Assembly: GCA_028015205.1 (NCBI GenBank)
Contig: JAPWFG010000018.1
Span: 1,054,001-1,118,000, forward strand
Source: Mytilisepta virgata
Lineage: Eukaryota; Mollusca; Bivalvia; Mytilida; Mytilidae
Reading direction: 5' to 3'
Length of the DNA stretch: 64,000 nt
Under the pieces are notes generated by a model. The model did not search any database, had not been told where the DNA came from, and saw nothing but the letters and a program-made list of their open reading frames with translations. Positions 14,157-29,100 of this stretch are shown here, piece by piece (position 1 is the first letter of the stretch; every line of letters begins with the position of its first letter). A program made the translations under genes and the position numbers.

Positions 14157-17100
14157 ACGCCAAGTGATGGTAAAAGCTCACATGGACCTTTGGTCCAGGT
14201 GAGCTAAAAAATAGAAGTCCAATTATCTCCCTTGTGTGATATCAGAAAGTAAAGATTTTTCTTCATGCACATCTTTGGATGATGTACTTCCTTTCTGTAA
14301 AGTTTCGTTGAAATCCATTGAGCGGTCTAGGAGGAGTTGCGCTTACGAGGTTCATATATAATGTATAAGCCAAAAAAAATAGAAGTCCAATTATCTCCCT
14401 TGTGTGATTTCGGAAAGTAAAGATTTTTCTTCATGCACATCTTTGGATGATGTACTTCCTTTCTATAAAGTTTCGTTGAAATCCATTGAGCAGTCTAGGA
14501 GGAGTTGCGCTTACGAGGTTCATATATAATGTATAAGCCAAAAAAATAGAAGTCCAATTATCTCCCTTGTGTGATATCAGAAAGTAAAGATTTTTCTTCA
14601 TGCACATCTTTGGATGATGTACTTCCTTTCTGTAAAGTTTCGTTGAAATCCATTGAGCGGTCTAGGAGGAGTTGCGCTTACGAGGTTCATATATAATGTA
14701 TAAGCCAAAAAAATAGAAGTCCAATTATCTCCCTTGTGTGATATCAGAAAGTAAAGATTTTTCTTCATGCACATCTTTGGATGATATACTTCCTTTCTGT
14801 AAAGTTTCGTTGAAATCCATTGAGCAGTCTAGGAGGAGTTGCGCTTACGAGGTTCATATATAATGTATAAGCCAAAAAAATAGAAGTCCAATTATCTCCC
14901 TTGTGTGATATCGGAAAGCAAAGATTTTTATTCATGCACATCTTTGGATGATGTACTACCTTTCTGTAAAGTTTCCTTGAAATCCATTGAGCGGTCTAGG
15001 AGGAGTTGCGCTTACAAGACAGACGGACAGACGGACGGACAAGGTGATTCCTATATACCCCCCCAAACTTTGTTTGCGGGGGGTATAACAACTTGAAGAA
15101 ACAATTAATAAATACGGTTATTAATTAGGAAAGCAATGGAACCTGTTTCTATTAATATAACTAGATGTACTGTGAGCAAAGCTCACAAAGGATACCCCCC
15201 GCTTTGAAGTCCAATTACCTCCCTTGTGTGATATCGGAAAGCAAAGATTTTTCTTCATGCACATCTTTGGATGATGTACTTCCTTTCTGTAAAGTTTCGT
15301 TGAAATCAATTGAGTGGTCTAGGAGGAGTTGCGCTTACGAGGTTCATATATAATGTATAAGCCAAAAAAAATAGAAGTCCAATTATCTCCCTTGTGTGAT
15401 ATCAGAAAGTAAAGATTTTTCTTCATGCACATCTTTGGATGATATACTTCCTTTCTGTAAAGTTTCGTTGAAATCCATTGAGCAGTCTAGGAGGAGTTGC
15501 GCTTACGAGGTTCATATATAATGTATAAGCCAAAAAAATAGAAGTCCAATTATCTCCCTTGTGTGATATCGGAAAGCAAAGATTTTTATTCATGCACATC
15601 TTTGGATGATGTACTACCTTTCTGTAAAGTTTCCTTGAAATCCATTGAGCGGTCTAGGAGGAGTTGCGCTTACAAGACAGACGGACAGACGGACAGACGG
15701 ACGGACAAGGTGATTCCTATATACCCCCCCAAACTTTGTTTGCGGGGGGTATAACAACTTGAAGAAACAATTAATAAATACGGTTATTAATTAGGAAAGC
15801 AATGGAACCTGTTTCTATTAATATAACTAGATGTACTGTGAGCAAAGCTCACAAAGGATACCCCCCGCTTTGAAGTCCAATTACCTCCCTTGTGTGATAT
15901 CGGAAAGCAAAGATTTTTCTTCATGCACATCTCTGGATGATGTACTTCCTTTCTGTAAAGTTTCGTTGAAATCCATTGAGCGGTCTAGGAGGAGTTGCGC
16001 TTACGAGGTTCATACATAATGTATAAGCTAAAAAAAATAGAAGTCCAATTATCTCCCTTGTGTGAAATCGGAAAGCAAAGATTTTTCTTCATGCACATCT
16101 CTGGATGATGTACTTCCTTTCTGTAAAGTTTCGTTGAAATCCATTGAGAGGTCTAGGAGGAGTTGCGCTTACGAGGTTCATATATAATGTATAAGCCAAA
16201 AAAAATAGAAGTCCAATTATCTCCCTTGTGTGATATCGGAAAGCAAAGATTTTTCTTCATGCACATTTTCAGATGATGTACTTCCTTTCTGTAATGTATC
16301 GTTGAATTCCATTGAGCGGTTTAGGAGGAGTTGCGCTTACAAGGTTCATATATAATTTATAAGCCAAAAAAAATAGAAGTCCAATTATCTCCCTTGTGTG
16401 ATATCGGAAAGCAAAGATTTTTCTTCATGCACATCTTTGGATGATGTACTTCCTTTCTGTAAAGTTTCGTTGAAATCCATTGAGCGCTCTAGGAGGAGTT
16501 GCGCTTACAAGATATATGGACAGACGGACAGACGGACAGACGGACAGACAGACAGACGGACGGACAAGGTGATTCCTATATACCCCCCCAAACTTTGTTT
16601 GCGGGGGGTATAAATATGAGTATAATATCATATAGACTGCTGTAGAAGAGTCATTCCCTCCCCCCCCCAAAAAAAAAAAAAAAAAAAAATTTGGACTCGA
16701 TAAATATGCAAAATTATAAATTCTTTTGTGTAAAAAACATGTTTGTGTGTTATGTCACCAGGAATTACTGCCTATGTTTTGTGTCCTCACAATGGCAAAA
16801 CTCTGAATGGGAAGAAAATCTGACATCACAATAATTATTTTTGGATTGTTTTCAATTTTTGAATTTTTTTACAGGTGATACAATATAACCTACTATGAGG
16901 CAGTTTACAGTAGCTAACCAAAGTATTAACCTGTTACCAAAATTGAAAACAAAAATAAACAATTTAATTTTCAAAACTTTTCTGATTCAAAACTGCAAGT
17001 AAAATCATCTGAATAACTTATTTATCTGCATAATATTTAAATTGAAAGTTTAAACAACCCAAGAATAAGAGACATTTTTATCTGTTGTTACCTCTGTTCC

Positions 17101-20100
17101 TTTCTTATCAGCCCTTTTTATCTTCTTTAGTTGCTGAAATAAAAAAATACAATTTGAACTGTTAAAGGATCAAGTATATTTGACAAAAATCTGAACAAAA
17201 TTTTTACACTGAATTTCTTCTTTTATTGTATATCTATGACTATGTTTTCCAAAAATTGATGCATTTAGAATATATCGATGTTTTAACACATCGTATGGGT
17301 CTGTTCCAAGTCACACACCCTGCATACAGTTCTGTAAACCACAGATAAATCCGGCTCCGCGGTAACAAATATCCATGTTTACCATTAGATCATGATATGA
17401 CATCCGCGGATCCAATATGTATCATGTCAGTTTGTAATGGAAAAAATGGATATTTCTTACCACAGAGACACTTATCCACGGTTTGCAGAACTGTATGCAG
17501 GGTGTGTGTCAGGATTCCTTAGTTTCTAGCTGCTATATTCTGATTGTTAATAGTAATACACACAAAATGGATAACATGGAAGGTCAACAATGAGACACAA
17601 CAGACACAACCCCGGACAATAAATAACATAAAAGAGTACAAAACGCAAACATAAACACAACAGAGAGTAAGGATAGTCTGACTTGGTACAGACACTGAAT
17701 AGTAGTGGGGTTAAACCTGCTTTATGGGTATCCAAATGTCCCCCTTATCTATCCCAACAATCTGGTGTATAAAAGTAACTATAAGTACATATATGTATAT
17801 TTACACAGTGAATACTATGAAACAAAAGGGGCCTCGGTGGCCGACTGGTCTAGGTAATTCGTTATGACTACTAATGATCACTAGCCTGTCAACACTGGGG
17901 TTGTGAGTTCGAATCTCACCTGTGGCGGGGTGTGTTCGACTCCGATCTAAATTGACAAGGATTGCCAATTTTCCTACCGAAGATCGGTGGTTCTCTCCAG
18001 GTACTCCGGCTTCCTCCACCAATAAAAACTGGCCGCCGCGAAATAGCCAAATGTGCTGAAAACGGCGTAAAACCACAACTAAACAAACAAACAAACTATG
18101 AAACAAAGATTGTTCCAAAAAAGAAGAAAAAATGATAAATCATGAGCAATTAATTACAACTGCAAAATAAACATTTATTAGAATTAGAATATACCATGTG
18201 TCTACATAGATTTTTTTTTCAGTTGTGAATGTTATAGAAATAGTGTAGTAATAAAACACAAGTTTCTGAATTCTTCATATTTTTGTAATGAGGATAATTT
18301 CAGTAAAATTGTATTTGTATTTTCTTTGTTAACCTATCATAATCATACTGAAATTATTATAAAAATATAAAATCTCTGAAAATTTGGTTATTTATTTATT
18401 GGGATTTTACATCAATTTTATCGTTATTTTGTTCACATCCTGGGAATCACTTTCACTGATGGAAGAGGCATGACAACATTTTCTGTAGAAAATATTCTTG
18501 TAAATTCTATCAGAGTATATATCACCATGAGCTGGGTCCAAACTCTACAATTTAGTAATGGTATGCCAGATAATCAATAGTAGTTAGTTAAAACGAACTG
18601 CCTACATGACTTTGTCACCTTCAGAAAATAATTATGTACCTAGACAACCACAAATGCCCCTACTGACAACGATTTCAAACAAATTACCATATTCCTGAAC
18701 TGAATACTAAGTTCACTCCTGCCTTCATGGTACTCCATTGTTCCTTCTTTGTTCAGTATGTCTCCGCTGTCTGCGTCTTTTGCTTTTGCGTCATTTTTCA
18801 GCAGAGCTCGAGCTTGTTCTTCACTGGTAGAAGAAAAGTACAAATGAAACATAATTAATACATAATTCTTTGATACATGTACCAATTTTGATGCAGAAGA
18901 TGTGCATATTTCGTCAATTTATGACTCATCAGTTGTGCTCATGTTTATTTTTAGATTCCAATACTGAGACACAAAAGAATAAACTAATTTATTTTTCTCC
19001 AAAATATTTCACAAAATGACAAAAAATTAAGTCCCCAAAAATTAATAAAAATCAGTATTTTGTTTATCATATTTATAAAACAGGATAATTCATAACTGAA
19101 GTGGCTTCCATCTTGACTTTAGCTTGTATGCTATTTGGCCAATTTAAGTTAGTTGTCAGATTATCATCTCTGCCCACGCCTTGAAAATTGGCCAACTCAA
19201 TAATTTTTCCGGTGAAATATTTCATCTGACATATTCAATGACTTTGCAAGTGGCGAAATCGACCGCAAGTCCCCTATCTCAGACGTTGTTGACAGTGAAA
19301 ATTGGCCTTGCAAAACATGAGATTTTTTTTAAATCAATGTAATAAACAAGAGTGGACACACTATATGTCTCGCCTGAGTATGCACATGGACACAGAATAA
19401 TGATTATCCAATACCCAACATTTTGCAAGTCAAAGGAAAATGTGTTAAAAGAAATTGAGGTCAAGGTCAAAAGGCAGGTGTCATACCGACATGTATCCAC
19501 TAAGAACTATCTATTCACCAAATATGTTGGGTCTAGGTATTAAAGTTGCTGAGAAATGGACCTAATCTCGAAAATGTGACAAAGTCACTCAAGCATGCAA
19601 TTGAGGTCAAGGTCCCAAGCCAGGTGTCAGACTGGCATGTATCCACCAAGAACTATCTATAGACCAAATATGGTTGGCCTAGGTATTACAGTTTCTGAGA
19701 AATAGACTTAACCCCGAAAATATGTTGCAGGTCACTCAAGCATGAAATTGAGGTCAAGGTCAGACTGACATGTACCCACCAAGAACTATCTACTGACCAA
19801 ACACGGTGGGTCTAAGTATTACGGTTTCTGAGAAATGGACTTAACCACGACACACTAGAGCATGAAATTGAGGTCAAGGTCCCAAGCCAGGTGTCAGACT
19901 GGCATGTACCCACTAATAACTATCTATAGACCATATATGGTTGCCCTAGTTTAATATATTAAAGTTGCTGAGAAATGGATTTAACCACGAAACTTGGACA
20001 AAGATTTTAAATTCATGTTTATGAAGTCAGTGAACCATGAAAATGAGGTCAGGGTCACAAGACAAGTATACTGCGGCAAACCTTACACGATAAGCTACCT

Positions 20101-23100
20101 TGTGGACCATAAATCTTAATTGTAGGTATTACATGTGCAAAGTTATTAAAGTTTTACAAAAGTTTATGCTGCCGGAAAGTAATACCTACATGTATATCTC
20201 ACCTCCATGACTTTTTGTTGCAGGCGAGACAAAAATAAAAAAAATAAAATCCTCCCACCCTCCCCATATATTTTAGAAGGGGTCAATGATAATCTATCAA
20301 TAAACATGAACTGGCTTTAATATTATCAAATATCTTTCAAGTTCACAGAGATGTTTTTTCCCAGCCATGAAAATAAAACGGAAATGCTTTACTGGAAGAT
20401 GTATTGTTACGTGTAATAAAGAAACCATAATGAACAAATCCTGATTGCAAAAAGCCGAAATCCGCTAAAAAAAAGGGAACAAAATCATCCTCGAGTATAA
20501 GAAAAGTTATTATTTCAGTATACAAGAAGCTGTCCGCGTGACAGAAAACCACATTTTTCTGCATCCCTGTTTAAATTTTCCTTTCTGCCCACTCATCGTC
20601 CTTTACCACACTAATATCATGATTTTTTCTGTTGGAAAATCTGATTAAAATCTGACTACAAAATTTAATTTCTCTGACCTTACAAAATTAACAAATACCT
20701 AATAATAGATGCCTTGACTGTTGGCGGATTCATATGGATATTCAGTTTACCTCCTACCAGTAATCTTATCTTTGCCGTAAAACGAGATTCTTTTTTCAAA
20801 ACCTGTGGGGGCTGTTGTTCTACTACGAAGGTACTACAAAAAAAAATATATATTGAAGTATGAAATCTCCCAGCAGCCATAGAAAATAAATATAGATTCT
20901 TCTCCTGTTGTGAGTCAGTGATTATATTTCTACACCCAACAGAGTTAAATTTTAGATTACAAGATGTAAGCTTTAGAGATTCAAATGTTAAAACAAAAAA
21001 TTTAACTATCAAGAATGTGAAAATATCATTACCTGAGCAAAGTGCATAATTATTGTAGAAACTTAATTCTGATTTTGTGAACTAAAAGTATATAACCTGA
21101 CATATTTTAAATACCATAATTAATCTAAGTTTTTGATGGATGATGGATTAATTATTGTTTAACGTCCTGTGGCAACCAGGTGCATATCAGAACGAAAACA
21201 TGTTGATATGATCCCTGCTTTATACTAAACAAACATGCTGAGCTGGAATTTTAATGTGTTAGCACACGAGGTAACTGTCCGCAGGAAGACATACATGTAT
21301 GACACCACTCAGACAGACACATTATACTGACTCCGAGCCGACCAGCTGATATTTGCTCTTACTTCTATATGCCACGTGCTTGGCGGAGAAGCATCAAATA
21401 CAAATTTTAATGTCTTTGGGTTGACCCGGCCGGGGATCAAACCCGCAACCTTCAGCACTTGGGGCGAGCACGCTAAAACGATACTAGCAAGGCAGTTCCA
21501 AAATTTTTGAATCTACATGTATAATGCACCTGTTTTTGAGGAAAACTTGAAAAATCAGCAAAAAATTTGAGTTTTTGTTTTACTGTAGGTATTATTTGAC
21601 CCCTGTAAGATTTACCCGTCCAGAGCATATTAAGAATAAGAAAATAAAATACTGGTAACAGCTCACACTTATGGTATTCTTTATTTGAATAATATCAGTT
21701 AGTAAGAGGTATTAAATTTCAGAAAAGGTAATGATTTGATTTCAAAGCACTATTGCATAACAGTAGAATTTTGATAAGTAAATCAAACCAGAGGCTCCCA
21801 GGAGCCTGTATTGCTCACCTGATAGTGACCAGTTCCCACAGGGTTAATTAAAAGTTCAGCTGTGGTGGACATCTTGGTTGATAGTTTGGGTTAACAAACA
21901 CAATTCTGAATAAGGACCATCTAAGGACCATTTTTGCTAAGTTTGGTTCAATTCTATGAGTAATTTCAGACAAGAAGATTTTTTAATGAATTTTCCATAG
22001 GGTCCAATATTAAACTATGTTCAGCTGTGGCGCGCATCTCGGTTGACAGTCCACGTCATCCAGCACAATTCTGAAAGAGGACAATCAAAGGACCATTGCT
22101 GCCAACTTTTGTTCTAATTGTCCCGGTTGTTTCAGACAAAAAGATTATTTAATGAATTTTCCCATAGAATCCTATGTTAAACTTAGTTCAGCTGTGGCGG
22201 CCATCTTTGTTGACATTCCGGGTCAACAGACACAATCTGAAAGAGGACCACCTATGAACCATTTCTGTCAACTTTGGTTCCAATTGGCCAAGTGGTTTCA
22301 GACAAGAATATTTTTTAAATGAATTTTCCCATAGAGTCCCATGTAAAACTAAGTTCGTCTGTGGCGGCCATCTTGGTTGAAATTCTAGGTCATTGGACAT
22401 ATATCTGACTAAGGACCATCTACGGACCATAGCTGTCAAGTCAGGTTCCAACTGGCTCATTAGTTTAAGACAAGAAGATTTTTTAATGAATTTTCCCATA
22501 GGGTCCAATGTTAAACTATGTAGTGACCATCTTGGTTGATGTTCCAGTTCATTGGACAATTCTGAAAGAGGACCATCTAAGGACCATTGCTGCTAAGTTT
22601 GGTTGCAATTGGCTCAGTAGTTTCAGACAAGAAGATTTTTAAATGAACATCCCATAGGGTCCTATGTTAAATTAAGCTCGGCTGTGGTGGCCATCTTGGT
22701 CGGAGGTTGGAGCCATCACAAACATTTTTGAAAGAGGACCACCTTATGACCATTCCACCACAGTTTGGTTCTAATTGGGCAAGTGGTTTCAGACAAGAAG
22801 ATTTTTATGTGAATTTCCCATAAGGTCATATGAACTAAGTTCTGCTGTGGCGGCCATTTTGGTCAGATTTCGGGACCACCAGACACATTTTTGGAAGGGG
22901 ACTACCCAAGGATCATTTCAGCAAATTTTGGCTGAGATTGGTATAGTAGCTACAGAGGAGAAGATTTTAAAAATTTTAACCCCCCCCTTTTTTTATTTGT
23001 AGCTTTGCCACCATATTGGTTGACGGTCGGGGACAACGGACACAAATTTGGAAAGGGACGACAGAAGACAGACGACGGACGACGGACGCCAAGTGATGAC

Positions 23101-26100
23101 AATAGCTCACATGAGCTATAGGGTCAGGTGAGCTAACAACACACACCTTGTTACTAATGATGATAATAATGCCGTTATCTTCTGATTTAGTTCTGGCAAG
23201 GGTTCTGCCGAAACATCAGTTGTTGAATTGAGAGGAAGTCGTGTCCGTAATACTTCGAAATTTAAAATTTGTTGACGGTTTTTCCATATTATTTCGGCTA
23301 GACTTTCACACCATGACTGAAGCCTGTCAAGGAGCTTACTGTCAATCACAGCACCATTTCCCGACAACTGTTGTTTTCGTTTCCATGAAATTAATTCCAT
23401 ATCCATAACCTTTTTCTGTACCTCTTCAAGACGAGCAAATGAACCCTGGTACTTTGCTATAAGTCCCTAAACAAAGAAAAAATACTGTAAATTCATTTAT
23501 TTTCATGGTTTAATAAAGTCATTATTTCATCCATATCAAATTTCATGGTTCTTTAATCCTGTCATAAAGACAGAACCCAAAAAGACTGTGCACTTCATGG
23601 AATACTTATGATATCCGGACCATAACAGATAATGACCTTATTTTTGTTTTTTACAATAAAGATAAATTAAGGATGCTCGCTGGTCATGTTTTGGTTTTCT
23701 TGTCAGATTTTCAGAATCCTCGGGTTTTATCCATTTCTTAAACATGAAATTTTTTGCCCATGAACCCCCACTTTTTCTTTTATAATTCATTCATATATAC
23801 CTTAAAATGGTATTTGTCAAAATTTTATGAAATCCTTTTCATTTTTTCATACATTTTTGAGAGACTGAAGTTGTAATGCAAAGACAATGAAAAATCCAGA
23901 GAAAACCCATTTCCTGCAAATTATCAAGGCCTTATAGCTCTAAAATGAGCACATGAACCTATATTTTTTCTTGCTTATTTGTTTACTATTCATATGTTCT
24001 CTCAAACTAAAACACCTATATCAAATCCTATTTATTTCCTATTAGACCAGTGATCATCCTTAAACCACAAATTTAAAGCTGACTTGTGTAGACATATCTA
24101 TTCCAAGTTGAAACTCATTTCATAATGTGTGTCTTTTTACAAACTGCAAGTGGTTTTTTCAGGAATATCACAGCTGCTCTTTTAAAATTAAAGTAAAAAA
24201 TATTACACTACCTTTTGTTTCTAGTAGTCTTAATGAATTATTGTCATTTCCACTGCTGAAATGTCCCAAATATTTTGATAGAGATTATTTTTTAATTTTT
24301 GTGTGAATTTTATTAATTTTTGCATCATATATGATGTCACCACAAATAAATGTGACGTTGCAAATTATGTGCAAGTCCCATTTCCGAAAGTTTAATCCTT
24401 GCTAACTTTTTAAGACATAAAAATTGTTATTTCAAACTTACAGAATTGTCATGAAGTCCAGAGTTTTTCGTCAAGAAATCAGTTGCATACATATGTGAGA
24501 CACACAGTAGTTCAGACACAAGGTCAGGGCATTTAAATCCAGTATATGTTTCAAATTTCAGAGATTTCTTCATTTGATCAATGAATTACAAAATGTATTA
24601 TGTTTGATTTATAACTTATGCACGAAATGTCCATGGTTGACATGAAAATTTTTTGATTCCAAGAATCAAGCAAATGCTTTTATCAAGTTACAGCACATGT
24701 GGTCGAGAAACTTTGAAATAAACAGCTGCGCCATGAGCGCATGATATGCCCGTCGTCTTGTGAAAAAAACATAATAAATGTTTTTGGAATCCTCCTTTAT
24801 TTAGTGGAGCTGCTGGTGGGATGTATATGGAAACCTGGCAAAACATAAGCATGTAAACTTTTAAGCAATAGAGATACGGCGCAAAATGTGACCAAAAAAG
24901 ACTACCATTTTTACCAAAAAGCTCAATAAAAATTCAATAATTCAAAAAAAAAATAAAGAATCACCACGAAAAAGTATAAAGATCTTTAGATTAATATAAC
25001 TAAGAAGTGTGTAAAGTTTTAAGCAATAACCATAAATCGTTTTTGAGATACTGCGCGACATGTAAAAACCCCCTTTTTTTTTACAAAAAACTAAATAATT
25101 CAAAAATAAAATAAAGAATCACCACGAAAAAGTATACAGATCTTTAGATTAATATAACTAAGAAGTGTGTAAAGTTTTAAGAAATACTCATAAATTGAGA
25201 TACGCCGCGACATGTGAAAAAAGAACACACTTCCGTTTTAGTTACAAAGTCCCGTAACTCAAAAAGTTTTAATCTTATTTTCACCAAAAAGTATACAGAT
25301 CATTTGACCATCATAAGAAACAACTATGTTAAGTTTCGTGAAATTTGGATGAGTTGTTCTCAAGTTAAGGCGCGACATGTTTACGACGGACAGTCGGATG
25401 CCGGACATTTGTATACCATAATACGTCCTGTCAAAATTTTGATGGGCATATAAAAATTCAATTACCTCCCCTGATTTCTAGCAAATACCATGCCTCTGTT
25501 TGTGGATATGTAATTAGCAGATTTTTACGTGTGTGTATATGCTGTAATCCTTTATTATACCCTCAAATTGTAGTATATAAGACATCTGGGGTACAATGTG
25601 AAAATGTCCATTGGCAGTATAATCTCAAGCAGGCGAACTAGTAAATTTGTTTTCTTCAGTAACCAACAACACAATTTGGGTTAATTGTAATGCATTTATA
25701 AGAAGGCCAGATGGCAATACTAAAAATCAGGAGCAGCAATAAATTTTTAAAATGGAACTGAGACAATCTTCATTAATTCAAACAATACTTTTGAAATAAG
25801 AAAATAGAAAGACACTCACCATTTTGAAAAAAAAAGATGACAGACAATTGCAGTAGTTCAACTAGCCCGAGAAAGGTGATCTAAAAAAGGAAAGAAATCA
25901 TAAGATGATCTTACCATTCTAAGATCTACAATTTCCTGTATCTTAGCTTGTAATTCTTGCTGTATACCATTTATAGAGTTAGTTAGTTCTCTTTCCTTTT
26001 TGACCAAATCATCTCTTTCCTTCATAAGTTTTTCTAACTCTGATTGGTTATCTGCCCCTCCTTTTTGTTGCTGTTGAATCTGTGTGTTTACAAACTCCAG

Positions 26101-29100
26101 TTTCTGCTGAGCTTGTTGTTGCTGTTGTCTATAATGAGCTAAAAGGAAAATAACCAAATATTGGAATTTTTTATTTACATCTGTCAGTGATTTTTTTTAA
26201 ACTGAAAATGAATATCAATATTTTTCAATGTGAAACTGATTTTCAGATTTTTTATTCAGTAGTGAACAGACAAGTAAAATTTCAAGAAATGATACAACTA
26301 CAGGCATATTCAACATTGTATAATACAAACACCAACAAAGGAAACACGAAAAGTGGAACAGACTGACAGACAATCACAATATTCCCAAACTTTTTTCAAA
26401 AGAGCCGGGATAAATATTTTATAATACATGTAGTAAACTGTGCAAAGCTGAAATCTTTTTTGTTATTGCAAATAACGTTACTTTTTCTGTTTGATTCAAA
26501 ACCATTGCTTTTATGTTTGTTTATTTCTTTGTTTAGCTGGGGTTTTATGCCGTTTTCAGCACATTTGGCTATTTCGCGGCGGCAAGTTTTTATTGGTGGA
26601 GGAAGCCGGAGTACCCGGAGAGAACCACCGACCTTCGGTAGGAAAATTTGCAATCCTTGTCAATTTAGATCGGAGTCAAACACACCCCGCCACAGGTGAG
26701 ATTCGAACTCACAACTTCAGTGTTGACAGGCTAGTGATATTTAGTAGTCATCACGAACAACCTAGACCACTCGGCCACCGAGGGCCCCATTGCTTTTATG
26801 AGTTATTATTATATTTCACTCAAGGGAAGACAGGCTATATAATGTCATTTTCACAGAAGGGAAAGTTTGAGTCCTGAAACAGATTAGGTTTTTATTTCCA
26901 ATTTGTGGTACTTCTATTGACTTTTCTCAAATGTTTAGGGCTCATCTGACATAACTTACAGGTCTATACAGCTCTACTTTAACTAGCCTGTGATACTGTT
27001 GATATATGAAGATAACAAAAAAAAAAAACAAAAAAAAAGGTCAACAAATGACATACCAATGGATTAACACTATCCAATCGTCAGAACCTCAAAAAAATAA
27101 CATAAAAGAGCTTATAAAAAACGAACAGAACATTTGTTGATAGAAACCTTTCATTCATATAATTGATATTTCAAAAGGCTATATAAAAAGGATTAGGTTG
27201 ATAACATTCACCATCTGTCCACGTGGAGTTGTATTTCCAGATGTACATAAGTAGATCATTAACATATTGATAGGAATTCTTACCTGTGTTATCCCTGTAC
27301 AACAGGCATTAATATACAGGAACCTTCTATGGGTTGCTGGTCCATAGAAGTACATTAATTAACAACAAAGTAAAAAGTGCAATATGTTGTTTATTACAAA
27401 AAAAAAAGGAAAAAAAAAAGATATTTCCTAAAAAGAAATTCTGCTAGGATTCGAACTGATCGAAGATATCATTGATACTTGTATAAATCATTCATGCTTA
27501 TTTAATGGAAAACAATAGGAATTGTTAGATGGATAGTGATGTAAGTTGTCGGAGGAAAAACATTTCTATATTATTCAAAAATCTCACTAATTTCACTCAT
27601 TACAATTTGATGAAGATTACAATTATGAATTATCTCCCTTAACAACACAAACCTGTTAACTGTGGGGAGTTTTTCCACAATAAAATCAATGCTTCCTGTT
27701 TATCCTGAAGCTGTTTAATGTCAGTATCTGTCACCTAAGTCAAAAAAAATTAAAGGTTAATATTTTGAACAATTTTACATGTGTGTTATAATAATGGTGC
27801 AAGTATTTCCACATGGAATATAAATTTTCATGCCAAGGTCAGCAAAATTATTTTTAATCTCAACAATATACCCTGTCGAAAATAAAAGTGGCGTCGGTGG
27901 CTAAGTGGTTTAAGTACTTTGTTATAACCACTAACGACTCTTGTGTGTTTAAAATGAGATTGTGAGTTTGAATCCAGATGGTGGCAAGATGTTTTCGACA
28001 CTGATCCTAAGGGTAAGCAATTTTCCTTGCAAATCTTTTTGATTTTTGATTCCTTTCCACCAATAAAATCCTTCACCCAGTATGCTCATACCCCTCTAAA
28101 CATACTGGAAACATGACGAGTCCCTGGCAAGCCTAGGCAAATATGCAACACCAAATTCTAAAAATATGTTTTGAAAGTCTAAACACGTTGCATTCAGTTG
28201 AAATCAAAATGAACTTTCTAAATTAATGATTCAATGAAAGGTACAATGTAAGTTTATAATAATTCTTGACAAAAAAAATCCATAGATTCTTGTTCAAGTA
28301 AAGGAACAACAGACACTTCTGTATCTGTTCTTCATCTAAAAGTTATCATGAGGTCTTCAACAAGGAGAAAAATTTCAAACACTATTGCAAATTCAAGATG
28401 GCTCCTTGCATGGGTGACTGGAATCCTTCATAAAATGTAGAATACATGTATGTCACTTCTTTGCAATTAAAGCTTTACACAGAATGGGCAATGGAAGGAA
28501 GGACAGTAGACCTAAAGCACCCTACAGTTTTGCTGGAATGCAACTAATTACGAATATAAAAAATTTCCCACAAACTGTAACTGCCATAAATAACAGTGAT
28601 TTTGTTAGACTCAAACTGCCTCCGAATTTCAGCTGTTTCGTCTAAAGATAATCTCCCAAATTTGCGTATTCATTTCCCAAAATTAGAAAATTTCCAAACG
28701 TGGTGTATATTTAAATCAATCTTCTACAGTGGCCAATGTGACGTTTCGTTTACTTTTAGTCTCTTCCATTGAGTGTTACAGTAGATTGTAGATCATTACA
28801 GCAGGTATATATTTTTCGTTCCTATTAAAAGCAAATAAGAGATTTAGATTTTGCTTCGGATCCGGATCGGAGTACTCCAAATCTGGAGCGGATACGATTT
28901 TCTAGTCATAAATTCTATACCCAAGTTCATTTCACTTCCCTATAAACAGACTAATCTTTCATTGTTAAACAATCCATTTTATCTGTATAAAAGTAGTGGT
29001 TTTTTTAGATACATTTTTCCCAATTTTGGAAAAAATGCAATAAATTTTCCCAATATAAAGGGAGGAGGCAGCTTTTAAAAAAAATAACAAAATCACTGAA

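Noticed and set aside
13083..15753. A CRISPR-like array because of regular repeats
   Set aside because: Monomers of about 167 bp without unique spacers, inside a eukaryotic transposon; nothing like repeat-spacer units or cas genes.
17828..17930. A functional tRNA gene
   Set aside because: A and B boxes are present but there is no closed cloverleaf, and the same head is attached to a SINE body, (AAAC)n tail and target duplication.
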